From: Megasphaera paucivorans
Lineage (GTDB): Bacteria; Bacillota; Negativicutes; Veillonellales; Megasphaeraceae
DNA length: 53,527 nucleotides
Direction of reading: 5' to 3'
Assembly (NCBI RefSeq): GCF_900103535.1
Contig: NZ_FNHQ01000019.1
Span: forward strand, 1-53,527
In this document: one piece after another, positions 23,731-32,986 of the stretch
Numbering within the stretch: the stretch's first letter is position 1
Layout of the letters: the number at the start of each line of letters is the position of its first letter
Notes under the pieces: generated by a model
Seen by the model: the letters and a program-made list of their open reading frames with translations, nothing else
The model's database searches: none
Told to the model about the DNA's origin: nothing
Program-made: the position numbers and the translations under genes

Positions 23731-26700
23731 GTGTCCAGATTCTTTATTTATAGACCGGTATTTGCTATTGTAATTGCTATTATTATTGTGATTTTGGGAA
23801 TTGTTTCAGCTGTGCAGCTGCCTATAGCCCAATATCCACAGATTTCACCGCCGACGATTAATGTCAGTACTTTGTATACAGGCGCTAATGCCAGTGTTGT
23901 TAATGAAACGGTTGCTCAGATTATAGAACAGCAGGTCAATGGTATACAAGGCATGGATTATATGAGTTCTAATTCTGATGACACCGGTATGTACAGTTTA
24001 TACGTAACGTTTAAACTTGACACCGATGGAGATATGGACTCTGTAAAAGTTCAGAATAATGTTGCAATTGCTAATGCTAGTTTGCCTTCTGATGTACAGG
24101 AAGCGGGTGTAACTACTAGTAAGGCTTCATCAGATATGGCATATTTAGTGTCTCTGTATTCACCGAAAGGAACCTATGATACAGTATTTTTAAAAAATTA
24201 TGCAGATATTTATTTAATTGATAAAATAAAGAGAGTCAAAGGAGTTGGCGGTATTAATATTTTTGGGGCCGATTATTCCATGCGTATATGGCTGAATCCT
24301 GATAAATTAGCGGAACGGGGACTTACTGTAGCGGATGTTACGTCAGCAATCAAGGAACAAAATATACAAGCTCCGGCTGGAACTATCGGACAAATGCCGG
24401 TTCCTGCTATTCAGGAAAAACAATATACGGGGAAAGTACAAGGACGCCTTATAAAACCTGAAGAATTTGGCAATATTATAATTAAATCTGATTCTAATGG
24501 ACTTTTTGTGCGGTTGAAAGATATAGCCACCATTAAAACGGGAGCTAAAAATAACAATTATGTGTCTGAAGTAAATGGGCAGGAAGGTATTGGTTTTGGC
24601 ATACAACTTACAAACGATGCCAATGCGATAGAGACAGTCGGGCAGGTTAAGAAAATACTTAAGGAAGCATCAGCAACGTTTCCTCCTGATTTACAGTATA
24701 AAGCGATTGTCGATAGCACGGATTACATCAATGAATCTATTAAGGAAGTAATCAAGACATTTTTTGAAGCGTTGATTCTTGTTGTATTGATTATTATTTT
24801 ATTTTTACAGAGTGTTCGCGCTACCGTTATTCCTTTACTGGCTATTCCTGTATCTTTAATTGGTACGTTTGCGATGTTTACTCTTTTAAATTTTTCTATT
24901 AATACGTTGACTTTGTTTGCTATGGTCTTAGCCATAGGACTTGTTGTTGATGATGCCATCGTAGTTGTTGAAAATGTGGAACATCATATGCGCGCCGAGG
25001 GGCTGGCACCTAAAGAAGCAACGCTCGTCGCTATGGATGAAGTACAAGGACCTGTTATTGCGATTGCAGCGGTATTGGCAGCTGTATTTGTACCGGTTGC
25101 TTTTCTTGGAGGGATGATGGGAGTGCTGTACAAGCAATTTGCACTCACTATTGCTATAGCTATGGCGATATCTGCCTTTGTGGCTTTAAGTTTGACACCT
25201 GTCTTGTGCTCTTTACTGCTGAAGCCATATGACAAAGATTCCTATACAGGATTCATGGGGCGTTTTTTTTCTGGTTTTAATAATTGGTTTGATAATGTAA
25301 AAAATAATTATACCGGTAAAGTAGGCTGGTGTATAGGTCATGCTAAATTTGCCGTCGTTTTCTTGCTTATTGTTTGTGGACTTATGGGACTTTTGTACAA
25401 AATTCTGCCAACTACTTTTGTGCCGGAAGAAGATCAAGGGTATTTCATTGCCAGCGTTAATTTACCAGAAGGAACCTCTTTAAACCGTACACAGGAAACG
25501 GTAGATAAAGTGGCTGAAGATGTCAAACATATTACTGGGGTGGAAAATGTTCTGAATGTAACGGGGTATGATGTTCTCTCTTCGGCAGTTAAATCTAATT
25601 CCGGTACACTGTTTATCGGCTTGAAACCATGGCCGGACAGAACAGAGACAAAAGATAAAGTAAATGGGATTATTGGTCAAGTAAATGCAATAGGTGTACA
25701 GCGCTATCCAGAAGCGTTTACCTTGGCATTTAATATGCCGGCCCTTCCCGGATTGGGTATTGTTGGCGGCTGGACTATGGAACTTCAAGATATGACCGGA
25801 CATACGGATGAAGAATTAAATTCGATTACACAGAAATTAGTTGCAGCAGCGAATCAACGTCCTGAGTTACAAGGTGTTCGTTCTACGTTTAAAATTAATT
25901 CTCCAAATTATATTTTTGAAGTAGATCGGGAAAAGGTCAAAAATCTTGGAATTAATTTAGCAGATGTATTCACAGCACTGCAAGTAAATTATGGCGGATA
26001 CCAAGTTAATGATTTTAATCAATTTGGACGTACATACAAGGTCATGCTGCAGGCTGATACGGGATATCGGAACGAAGCGGAAACGGCAAAATTTATTTTT
26101 GTAAAAAGTTCTTACGGTACAATGGTTCCACTGGATACGATATTAAAATCAAAGATTAGTACAGCTCCTTCGATTATTTCACGGTTCAATGGGGTGCGAA
26201 GCCTTACTATTCAAGGAAATGCCAGTGCAGGATACAGTTCAGGACAAGCTATGACAGCGATGGAAGAGGTTGTAAAGCAAAATGCGCCTGCGGGGTTTAA
26301 CGTGGAATGGTCAGGACAAAGTCGAGAAGAAAAATCGGCAGGTTCATCTACTATGAAAGTTTTGGCATTGGCTCTTGTTTTTGTATTCCTTTGCTTGGCA
26401 GCTTTGTATGAAAGCTGGAGTGTTCCCTATGCAGTTTTACTTACGGTACCGACAGGAATTTTTGGAGCATTGTTTTCCGAATATGTGTTACGTAATATAG
26501 GACAACTATTCGGAGTAGTTAATGCCGGCTTACAGGATAGTGTTTATATGCAGATCGGTGTCATCATGATTATTGGACTTGCAGCTAAGAATGCAATCTT
26601 AATTGTAGAGTTTGCAAAAGTGCGTGTTGATAAAGGAATGGATCCAGTACAGGCATCTATAGAAGCAGCAGGTCTTAGACTGCGGCCTATCCTTATGACG

Positions 26701-26916
26701 TCTTTGGCCTTTATTATTGGTTGTTTGCCTTTGGCCGCAGCGACTGGGGCGGGAGCAGCAGCTCGCAGCGGTATGGGAGTGGCTGTAGTTGGAGGAACTT
26801 TGTTTGCTACAAGTCTGGGAATTTTTCTGATTCCTGTATTTTTTGTACTTGTAGAATACATGGCGAAAAAGACAGGTTTGTTAAAAGAAAAAATAAATAT
26901 AAAGAAGCAGCGATAG
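23731..26916 (+). CDS. RND multidrug efflux pump (HAE1/AcrB family)
   Basis: 1061 residues from GTG 23731 with AGGAGGGG upstream, the normal AcrB length with 12 membrane helices and two large periplasmic loops. The opening MSRFFIYRPVFAIVIAIIIV, QLPIAQYPQISPP, the proton-relay pair in GLVVDDAIVVVENVEHHM (helix 4) and the Lys in GLAAKNAILIVEFAK (helix 10) are all present, so the proton-driven export mechanism looks intact. Likely substrates are drugs, bile compounds or other amphiphiles. It follows the adaptor gene by 12 bases and ends at a strong terminator. Its presence argues for an outer membrane. Confidence 0.95.
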   Translation: MSRFFIYRPVFAIVIAIIIVILGIVSAVQLPIAQYPQISPPTINVSTLYTGANASVVNETVAQIIEQQVNGIQGMDYMSSNSDDTGMYSLYVTFKLDTDGDMDSVKVQNNVAIANASLPSDVQEAGVTTSKASSDMAYLVSLYSPKGTYDTVFLKNYADIYLIDKIKRVKGVGGINIFGADYSMRIWLNPDKLAERGLTVADVTSAIKEQNIQAPAGTIGQMPVPAIQEKQYTGKVQGRLIKPEEFGNIIIKSDSNGLFVRLKDIATIKTGAKNNNYVSEVNGQEGIGFGIQLTNDANAIETVGQVKKILKEASATFPPDLQYKAIVDSTDYINESIKEVIKTFFEALILVVLIIILFLQSVRATVIPLLAIPVSLIGTFAMFTLLNFSINTLTLFAMVLAIGLVVDDAIVVVENVEHHMRAEGLAPKEATLVAMDEVQGPVIAIAAVLAAVFVPVAFLGGMMGVLYKQFALTIAIAMAISAFVALSLTPVLCSLLLKPYDKDSYTGFMGRFFSGFNNWFDNVKNNYTGKVGWCIGHAKFAVVFLLIVCGLMGLLYKILPTTFVPEEDQGYFIASVNLPEGTSLNRTQETVDKVAEDVKHITGVENVLNVTGYDVLSSAVKSNSGTLFIGLKPWPDRTETKDKVNGIIGQVNAIGVQRYPEAFTLAFNMPALPGLGIVGGWTMELQDMTGHTDEELNSITQKLVAAANQRPELQGVRSTFKINSPNYIFEVDREKVKNLGINLADVFTALQVNYGGYQVNDFNQFGRTYKVMLQADTGYRNEAETAKFIFVKSSYGTMVPLDTILKSKISTAPSIISRFNGVRSLTIQGNASAGYSSGQAMTAMEEVVKQNAPAGFNVEWSGQSREEKSAGSSTMKVLALALVFVFLCLAALYESWSVPYAVLLTVPTGIFGALFSEYVLRNIGQLFGVVNAGLQDSVYMQIGVIMIIGLAAKNAILIVEFAKVRVDKGMDPVQASIEAAGLRLRPILMTSLAFIIGCLPLAAATGAGAAARSGMGVAVVGGTLFATSLGIFLIPVFFVLVEYMAKKTGLLKEKINIKKQR

Positions 26917-26990
26917 ATAGGCCTTGGATTTTGCAGATATTTTATCTGAATACGAAATAGGATAGTATATTCAAGCAATTAAGAAAATAT

Positions 26991-27050
26991 ATTCTAAACG
27001 ATAAAAACGAGCCAGTGATATATCAACTGACTCGTTTTATCGTTTAGAAT
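26991..27050. terminator. Long bidirectional terminator between convergent RND and alcohol dehydrogenase genes
   Basis: ATTCTAAACGATAAAA and its complement TTTTATCGTTTAGAAT enclose a further stem (CGAG-CAGT / ACTG-CTCG) with two mismatches. Confidence 0.85.
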
Positions 27051-27062
27051 TTTGAATATATA

Positions 27063-28232
27063 TTACATATAAGCTTTTTGATATATTTTAATGCAATCAT
27101 CTATCGTTAATTCCAAACGGTCACTTTGAAATAAAAATCCCATGGAAGTTTTGGCATTTTCTGCCATGGCAGGAAACTCATCAGGAGAAATTCCATAATC
27201 GGACATTTTTAAATTGGCAACACCACAATCTTGTTTCAGTTTCGTTAAGGCTGTAAGAAAATCAGATGGGTGAGATGCTTCCTGCATACCCATAATCTGA
27301 GCTAATCGGATAAAACGGTCATCACATGCATGGTGTGTAATAAACCAAGAAAAATAAGAAGTACTTAGCATAATTAATCCGGCACCATGAGGCAGCTCTT
27401 GATGATAGGCACTGAGAGCATGTTCTAAGGAATGTTGGCTTGATGTAGAACAAACGCACATTTCTATGCCGCCTAAATAATTGCCGAAGGCTATTTTTTC
27501 CCGCGCATCAATATTAGCACCATTGCGTATGGCCTCCGGTAAATTATGACTAATATGTTCAATGGCAGTTAAAGCAATCATGTCGCTCATAAGGCTGGCT
27601 TTTTTAGAGATGTATCCTTCAATATTATGGAATAAAGCGTCAAAACCTTGCAAGGCCGTGAAATGAGGAGGGACAGAAACCATAAGTTCAGGATCAACAA
27701 TTGCTAATACGGGAAATAATAGTTCATCCTTAATCGGTGTTTTTTCTTTTGTTTCTGGATTCGTGATAACACCACCCATGTCTGTTTCTGAACCAGTGCC
27801 AGCAGTTGTGGTAATAGCTACGATGGGCAGTGGTTTATTGTTGATAGGTTTGCTTTTCCCAGTACCGTTTGTGATATAGTCCCAAAGATCGCCCTCGTTT
27901 GTAGCTACGACAGCGATTCCTTTAGCGGCATCCATGCAGCTGCCGCCGCCAAGAGCTACGAGAAAATCACAGTCAGCATCTCTGGCAGCTTTGCCGCCGG
28001 CCATGACGGTTGATTTCAATGGATTAGCTTCTACTTTGTCAAATAAAATTGTTTCTATACCGGACATATGAAGCTGTTCCTCTGTTCTGGATAAATATCC
28101 ATTGACCTTGACCGATTTTCCGTTTGATGTGATAAGCATAGCTTTTTTGCCGGGCAATTGTTGCTCGTGCAGATGATTTAATTGTCCGGGTCCAAATAAC
28201 GTCTTTGTTGGTACGAACATTTTAAAATTCAT
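27063..28232 (-). CDS. Iron-containing alcohol dehydrogenase
   Basis: 389 residues, the usual length of group III dehydrogenases. The NAD(P)-binding motif GGGSCMDAAKG is near residue 96, the TTTAGTGSETD motif near 140, and the Fe/Zn ligands are seen as GFDALFHNIEG and HSLEHALSAYHQELPHGAGL. Members reduce aldehydes or oxidise alcohols in the cytoplasm; the physiological substrate is unknown. AAAGGAGG precedes the ATG. The gene is transcribed alone from the minus strand, between the RND terminator and the terminator of the MoxR/VWA operon. Confidence 0.9.
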   Translation of the reverse strand: MNFKMFVPTKTLFGPGQLNHLHEQQLPGKKAMLITSNGKSVKVNGYLSRTEEQLHMSGIETILFDKVEANPLKSTVMAGGKAARDADCDFLVALGGGSCMDAAKGIAVVATNEGDLWDYITNGTGKSKPINNKPLPIVAITTTAGTGSETDMGGVITNPETKEKTPIKDELLFPVLAIVDPELMVSVPPHFTALQGFDALFHNIEGYISKKASLMSDMIALTAIEHISHNLPEAIRNGANIDAREKIAFGNYLGGIEMCVCSTSSQHSLEHALSAYHQELPHGAGLIMLSTSYFSWFITHHACDDRFIRLAQIMGMQEASHPSDFLTALTKLKQDCGVANLKMSDYGISPDEFPAMAENAKTSMGFLFQSDRLELTIDDCIKIYQKAYM

Positions 28233-28304
28233 ATTATATACTCCTCCTTTGTTGCAGCATATGTTGTTTTTTTATTATACCGTAATACTATCAAAAAATC
28301 TTGG

Positions 28305-28333
28305 AAAAATCAGACATGAATTAACCTGATTTT
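28305..28333 (-). terminator. Terminator of the MoxR/VWA operon (minus strand)
   Basis: On the minus strand AAAATCAG pairs with CTGATTTTT across a 12-base loop and the structure ends in a T run, about 50 bases after the VWA gene stop codon. Confidence 0.65.
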
Positions 28334-28379
28334 GATTTTTTCGAAAAAAACACTTACTATATGAAAAATTATGATAAGC

Positions 28380-29795
28380 CTAATCAAATTGCATGCTTAT
28401 ACTTTCCTGGTTATTCATGGAATAACCACCTTTTTCAACATCATCAAAATCTAATATCTCGTCTTCTGCTTTCAGCGGACTTAATTTTTTTATTATTCCA
28501 TACGAGTTTTTTAGAGAGAGGTGATCCCCTTTTCCTGATAAAACCCATAACGTTTTGTATTTTTTAGGAGAGATAAGAAGCTCGTTTTCTCCTAGTCCAT
28601 CTGTAAAATATACGAGCAAATCAATTTTTTTTGTATTCGCATATTCGAATACCGGAGAGAATTTTGTTCCGCCTCTGACATTGATACGCTCTTTTAGATC
28701 TTGAATTGTTCTGACAACATAGGTTCGTCTAATTTCATCATCACATTCAACAATGGTAATTTCATGATTATAATTTTGTACAATACGTAATACTTCCTGC
28801 ATGGCTTGCTTAAATTCGCCATCACTGATACTGCCGCTAATATCAATGGCAATTATTATTTTAGCTTTATGATTTTTCAAATGACCAGGAAGGTCTAACC
28901 GTTCGGGCTGTCTCCTATTTCTTCGCGTTGTTGTTTTTTTTCGGTCACAGGTGATAGATCCCATCATTTTTTTTAAATATAAATTCCACGGCAATTCATA
29001 TAAACTTTTTTTCAATGACGCAATCATACTTTCCAGATATTTTGGGATCATCCCTTTTTGCGAAGCGTCAATATATTTCTCTGTGAATTTTTTTAATGTT
29101 TGATTATCTAACTCATCAGAGTCATTCCAAATATCATGCGTTGTTTTTGGATCATATTTTGTTTTGATTTTTTCGTTTGTTTTGCTGTCTGCATCGGGTA
29201 TGTTTTTTGTTTTTGTTAATGAATCGAGTGCGGTTTGGATATTGTCTGCATAATATTCAAAAGATTCAAACGGCAAAAGAAAAAGTGAATACGTCATGTT
29301 TATCCAGTGTAAGGTTACAGCATCGGGAGGTAAATGTGTTAAATATGTGTTTACGACAATGTCCATGGACATGTTTAATGCTAATTTGCTGTAATTATTT
29401 TTTAAATCTCTTGCCCGAAGAAGATGTAAAGATACAATATGCAATATTTCATGCTTAATGGTAGTTTCCATTTGCTCGAGTGTTAAGGTTAAAAAAATTA
29501 ATGGATTAAAGTATATTACATATTTTGCATTTTTAAAGTTTACGGCGGTGGGACTGCTGATATCAAAACGAATTTTTCTTGTCATTTGAAATAAAAAATA
29601 TCCGTAAAAATTATCCTTGTCTTCCATAAGTTTTACGTTGACTTTATCTATAAAATTAAAAAATTCTTTTTTATAATCTACTGGCACTATAATGGAAGCA
29701 GACGTATGATCTGACTGCTTTTTTTGGTAATCATCAATGAATGAATATGTTTTTTGGTATAACAGGGCAGCTTCACTGATAAAATAATTTTCCAT
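28380..29795 (-). CDS. Metallopeptidase-like plus VWA domain protein (DUF2201 type)
   Basis: 471 residues from ATG 29795; AGGTGA lies 5 bases upstream, while the GTG at 29804 overlaps it. The N-terminal half has a zinc-peptidase-like helix with HEILHIVSLHL (His115, Glu116, His119). A charged low-complexity linker spans about 195-235. The C-terminal 160 residues form a von Willebrand A domain with an intact MIDAS site (AIDISGSIS, Asp318, Ser320, Ser322) and the later YFTDGLGE. This layout is that of the VWA-like partners of MoxR ATPases. It is translationally coupled to the MoxR gene. Whether the HExxH is an active protease is not known. Confidence 0.88.
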   Translation of the reverse strand: MENYFISEAALLYQKTYSFIDDYQKKQSDHTSASIIVPVDYKKEFFNFIDKVNVKLMEDKDNFYGYFLFQMTRKIRFDISSPTAVNFKNAKYVIYFNPLIFLTLTLEQMETTIKHEILHIVSLHLLRARDLKNNYSKLALNMSMDIVVNTYLTHLPPDAVTLHWINMTYSLFLLPFESFEYYADNIQTALDSLTKTKNIPDADSKTNEKIKTKYDPKTTHDIWNDSDELDNQTLKKFTEKYIDASQKGMIPKYLESMIASLKKSLYELPWNLYLKKMMGSITCDRKKTTTRRNRRQPERLDLPGHLKNHKAKIIIAIDISGSISDGEFKQAMQEVLRIVQNYNHEITIVECDDEIRRTYVVRTIQDLKERINVRGGTKFSPVFEYANTKKIDLLVYFTDGLGENELLISPKKYKTLWVLSGKGDHLSLKNSYGIIKKLSPLKAEDEILDFDDVEKGGYSMNNQESISMQFD

Positions 29796-29800
29796 AAAAA

Positions 29801-30916
29801 TCACCTGATTGAATGATAGGTTTCAAAATATGCAGCTATAAAGGCTTCATTTTCTTTTGCATGTTTATATACTTTGGGAGCATTGTTTCGAATATCCTTC
29901 ATGATGCCAATCATTAAATCTACAGGATACATTTTCAAAAATTTCATTAAGCGATTAATATACTCCTCTGGGTGACCGTTTTCTTTATCTATATCGGTAT
30001 TTAATTGCTTTAATATGTTTTTTGCCGCTAAATATAATCGAGTGTGACTTTCTTCTGCTATTTTAGCAGGGAGGACATCGGAAATCGAATCTGTTGAGAA
30101 TACATCTGCATAGGAAATAAGCGGACGATAATCAGCTTCTACAAAATTTACAAATTCTTCGGCAATGACTTTTCCCACATTGCCGCGGATAACATTAAAA
30201 AATACAGTTCTGGGGATAGTATTTTTATTTTTCTTATAAATTGAATACACTCTTGAAATCCGCTCATAACTTCTAGGTGTTGCATTAATATCATCATCAT
30301 TGGTTTGATATAAATATTGAGGAAATGTGGAAATAAATTCCATAACCTTTTGTTCTATCCCTGTTTCTTCAGCCCAATCCAACCATTGTATATAATCGGG
30401 TTCCATATACAACCACACAAAGCGATTTTCTTGTGCAGCATCCATGTCGACCGCCTGATAATCATATGTATTGGAAGGATTCATGGCGGCAACAATTTTC
30501 ACATCTTTTTGTAATACATATCCATTGATTTCTCTATTAAGAATAAGATTCATCAATTCTTGCTGTACAGCGTGTTCACAACGATTTATTTCATCAATAA
30601 ATAAAAGGACGGTGTTTCCTTTTTCTATCTCTGAATCTATTTCCAGAAGTTTGTGATGCACGGCATATACAGTTGTTTTTTTCTTAGCGGCTAAACCGTT
30701 TTCATTGGGTTGTGTATATGTGTCGATAGTTGGCAGTCCGCCAATTTCTCCTTCTTTAAGGAGATTTCCATCAATACTAATAAGATGCCAGTTGTTTTTT
30801 TGCGCTATTTTTGCGGCTAACGCTGTTTTTCCAATGCCTGTTTCTCCGACGAGCAACGGAACTTCGCCAGCAGCTAATATTAAATCTACGCTTTTTAATG
30901 TATCTGTAAAATTCAT
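29801..30916 (-). CDS. MoxR-type AAA+ ATPase
   Basis: 371 residues from ATG 30916 (ribosome site GGTGG 8 bases upstream; an in-frame GTG at 30928 overlaps it). Walker A is VGETGIGKTALAAK (residues 23-36), Walker B is VLLFIDEINRC (near 90) and sensor 1 is VAAMNPSNTYDY. The C-terminal 150 residues are helical. MoxR ATPases remodel or activate partner complexes together with VWA proteins. It lies between the repeat protein and the VWA gene with 5-13-base spacing, so the three are one operon and probably one complex. Confidence 0.9.
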   Translation of the reverse strand: MNFTDTLKSVDLILAAGEVPLLVGETGIGKTALAAKIAQKNNWHLISIDGNLLKEGEIGGLPTIDTYTQPNENGLAAKKKTTVYAVHHKLLEIDSEIEKGNTVLLFIDEINRCEHAVQQELMNLILNREINGYVLQKDVKIVAAMNPSNTYDYQAVDMDAAQENRFVWLYMEPDYIQWLDWAEETGIEQKVMEFISTFPQYLYQTNDDDINATPRSYERISRVYSIYKKNKNTIPRTVFFNVIRGNVGKVIAEEFVNFVEADYRPLISYADVFSTDSISDVLPAKIAEESHTRLYLAAKNILKQLNTDIDKENGHPEEYINRLMKFLKMYPVDLMIGIMKDIRNNAPKVYKHAKENEAFIAAYFETYHSIR

Positions 30917-30928
30917 TGTTATGTCCAC

Positions 30929-31738
30929 CTATCTAAACTTTAATTTTTCATCAACGGTAATTTTTTTTGCTTTTTTGCTTCCATACCGATATACAAGCAT
31001 TATTTTGTCTATGGGTATGAGCGCGTTATGTTTATCGATAGCACTGCAATTTATAAAATCCCGAATATATTTTTCTTCAACATCCTCCTTTGACAAAGTA
31101 TCTTTTACTACTTGTTCGATATCCTCCTTTGACAAGTTTATTTCTTTGGGAATATATTTAATAACCAAAATATTTATTTTTAAGAACTCTAATATTTTAC
31201 TTTTATCTAAGTTTTGTATAAAACGGAGAGCCTGTTCATTATTTTTGATTGCAATGCATTCGGCTTCATGAGAAGGTGATTGTATATATCTTAATGCTTC
31301 GTAATCAATGCGTACAGCTGCTTCTTGTGCTTTTTTACATGGATTTTTAATGTATTTAACTGCATCGTAATTTTTTTGTACTGCCAGTAATTGTAATTCT
31401 TCACTGGGATTTGTGACATATTTAATAGCCCAGCCTGATTGAGAAAGTGCAAGTTTGATTAATTCTTCCGATGGATTCTTGATATACTCTAAATTATTCC
31501 AGCCATTATAAATTGCTTTTACTAATAAATCTTTTGATGGGTTTTGGATAAATTGAATAGCACGGGCGGTATTGTTTATAGCTGTTTCCTGTATTTTTTT
31601 TGTGGGTTCAGTAATGTATTGCAATACAAGACCATTTTGCTCAACCGCTAATAATTTCATTTCATCTGTGGGGTTTTCTATGTGTTTTAAAACATAGGGA
31701 TTATTTTTTATCATTTTTATATAGTTAGATTCGTCCAT
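30929..31738 (-). CDS. Protein of about nine 22-residue helical repeats (DUF4116-like), first gene of the MoxR operon
   Basis: 269 residues. Residues 5-205 are tandem units of about 22, of the form NPSEELQLLAVQKNYDAVKYIK, with a hydrophobic pattern A-V/I-x-x-x-x-x-A/V-L-x-Y/F-I and a turn N-P-S/T. Such units pack as short helical pairs and usually make an elongated binding surface. They resemble DUF4116 repeats. The last 65 residues are charged and not repetitive, with an IDKIMLVYRYGSKKAKK segment. It precedes the MoxR gene by 12 bases, so it is a plausible target- or trigger-recognition subunit. AAAGGAA is upstream. No known function. Confidence 0.85.
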   Translation of the reverse strand: MDESNYIKMIKNNPYVLKHIENPTDEMKLLAVEQNGLVLQYITEPTKKIQETAINNTARAIQFIQNPSKDLLVKAIYNGWNNLEYIKNPSEELIKLALSQSGWAIKYVTNPSEELQLLAVQKNYDAVKYIKNPCKKAQEAAVRIDYEALRYIQSPSHEAECIAIKNNEQALRFIQNLDKSKILEFLKINILVIKYIPKEINLSKEDIEQVVKDTLSKEDVEEKYIRDFINCSAIDKHNALIPIDKIMLVYRYGSKKAKKITVDEKLKFR

Positions 31739-31861
31739 ATCGTATATTTCCTTTCATACTTTATACATATAGATATTTAATTTATTATACCATAGAAATA
31801 AAATAGGCAGTATAAAATAGGTAACAGCAGATGCGGTATAGCAGTTAGTGATTTTTTTATA

Positions 31862-31890
31862 TTGTGATTCTTTCTGATAGATGCTATGAT
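31862..31890 (+). promoter_or_regulatory. Promoter of the mscS gene
   Basis: TTGTGA at 31862-31867 and TATGAT at 31885-31890 are spaced by 17 bases, 35 bases before the start. Confidence 0.6.
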
Positions 31891-31923
31891 ATAAAAAATT
31901 TTAAGACTAAGGAGAAAATCAAA

Positions 31924-32967
31924 ATGGAATTTTTTACAGAAAGTATGGATTATTTTGTTAGCCATGTCGTGCATGGTGGATTTCATGTTCATGTCGCTTC
32001 TTTGATTTTTTGTGTTATCATTGGTATTTTTCTTTTACAGACAGCATCAAAAGTTGTTTTTAGGATTATAGCAAGAAATAATGATGAATTATACAATTTG
32101 CTTCGTGAAATATGTGCGGGGACACCCACGTTGTTAGGCATTTTAGGCGGCATCTATGTAGCACAAGAATCGTTAGCAATACCACCGCATCCGGCTGCTT
32201 TTTTGGAACATATATTTCATGCGATTTTAATCATGACCATTGCTTTGGTTGTAGCACATATGGCTTCAGGATATTTGAAATACAAATTGGGAAAATCCTC
32301 GGAACAATTGGCTTCTACGTCCATTTTGGTGACCACTATTGACATAACCGTATATGCAATTGGCGGCCTGGTTTTATTAGAATCGCTGGGAGTGGCTATT
32401 TCTCCGCTGCTGACGGCTTTAGGTATTGGCGGATTAGCTACGGCACTTGCATTGCAGGATACGCTGGCAAATCTTTTTTCCGGTATTAATACATTATTAT
32501 CTAAACAAGTTAAAATAGGCGATTTTGTTAAACTGTCATCAGGAGAGGCTGGTCATATTATTGATATGAACTGGCGCAATACAACAATTAAAACTACCAC
32601 AGAAAATATGATTGTTGTGCCAAATCAAAAGATAGCATCTTCTGTTATTATTAATTATGCTCAGCCTTTTGCGGCTTGTTCTATTTTGATACCCATAGGT
32701 GTTGGATACGGCAGCGATTTAGATCATGTAGAAGCCGTTACGCTGGAGGTCGCCAAAAAAGTATTGTTAGATAATGAAGGCGGAGCAGCAGAATTTGAAC
32801 CACTTGTCCGATATCGTGATTTTGGTGATTACAGTATTCACTTTGATGTAGTTCTTCGGGTTAAAACAATTATGGATCAGAATTATATTCGTCATCAATT
32901 TATTAAAGCTATATATGACCGATATGGGAAAGAAAAAATTATGATTTCTGTAAAAAATGCTGTCTGA
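31924..32967 (+). CDS. mscS: MscS-family mechanosensitive channel
   Basis: 347 residues from ATG 31924 with AAGGAG 8 bases upstream. Three to four N-terminal helices lead into the pore helix GIGGLATALALQDTLANLFSG and the beta-domain motif QVKIGDFVKLSSGEAGHIIDMNWRNTTI, then VVPNQKIASSVIINY, as in the family. These channels open under membrane tension and release solutes during hypo-osmotic shock. It is slightly longer than E. coli MscS (286) because of an extra helix at the N-terminus. Single gene with its own promoter and terminator. Confidence 0.92.
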   Translation: MEFFTESMDYFVSHVVHGGFHVHVASLIFCVIIGIFLLQTASKVVFRIIARNNDELYNLLREICAGTPTLLGILGGIYVAQESLAIPPHPAAFLEHIFHAILIMTIALVVAHMASGYLKYKLGKSSEQLASTSILVTTIDITVYAIGGLVLLESLGVAISPLLTALGIGGLATALALQDTLANLFSGINTLLSKQVKIGDFVKLSSGEAGHIIDMNWRNTTIKTTTENMIVVPNQKIASSVIINYAQPFAACSILIPIGVGYGSDLDHVEAVTLEVAKKVLLDNEGGAAEFEPLVRYRDFGDYSIHFDVVLRVKTIMDQNYIRHQFIKAIYDRYGKEKIMISVKNAV

Positions 32968-32985
32968 TGATAGACAGCATAAAAA
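32957..32985. terminator. Terminator overlapping the mscS stop codon
   Basis: ATGCTGTCT pairs with AGACAGCAT around GATGAT and an AAAAATTT tract follows. The mscS stop codon lies inside the loop side of the stem. A T-rich flank on the opposite side makes it usable for the convergent MFS gene too. Confidence 0.7.
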
Positions 32986-32986
32986 T

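Noticed and set aside
30705-31271. 188-codon plus-strand open frame over the MoxR and repeat-protein genes
   Set aside because: Ser/Phe-rich composition with no ribosome site; the complementary strand carries Walker motifs and regular repeats.
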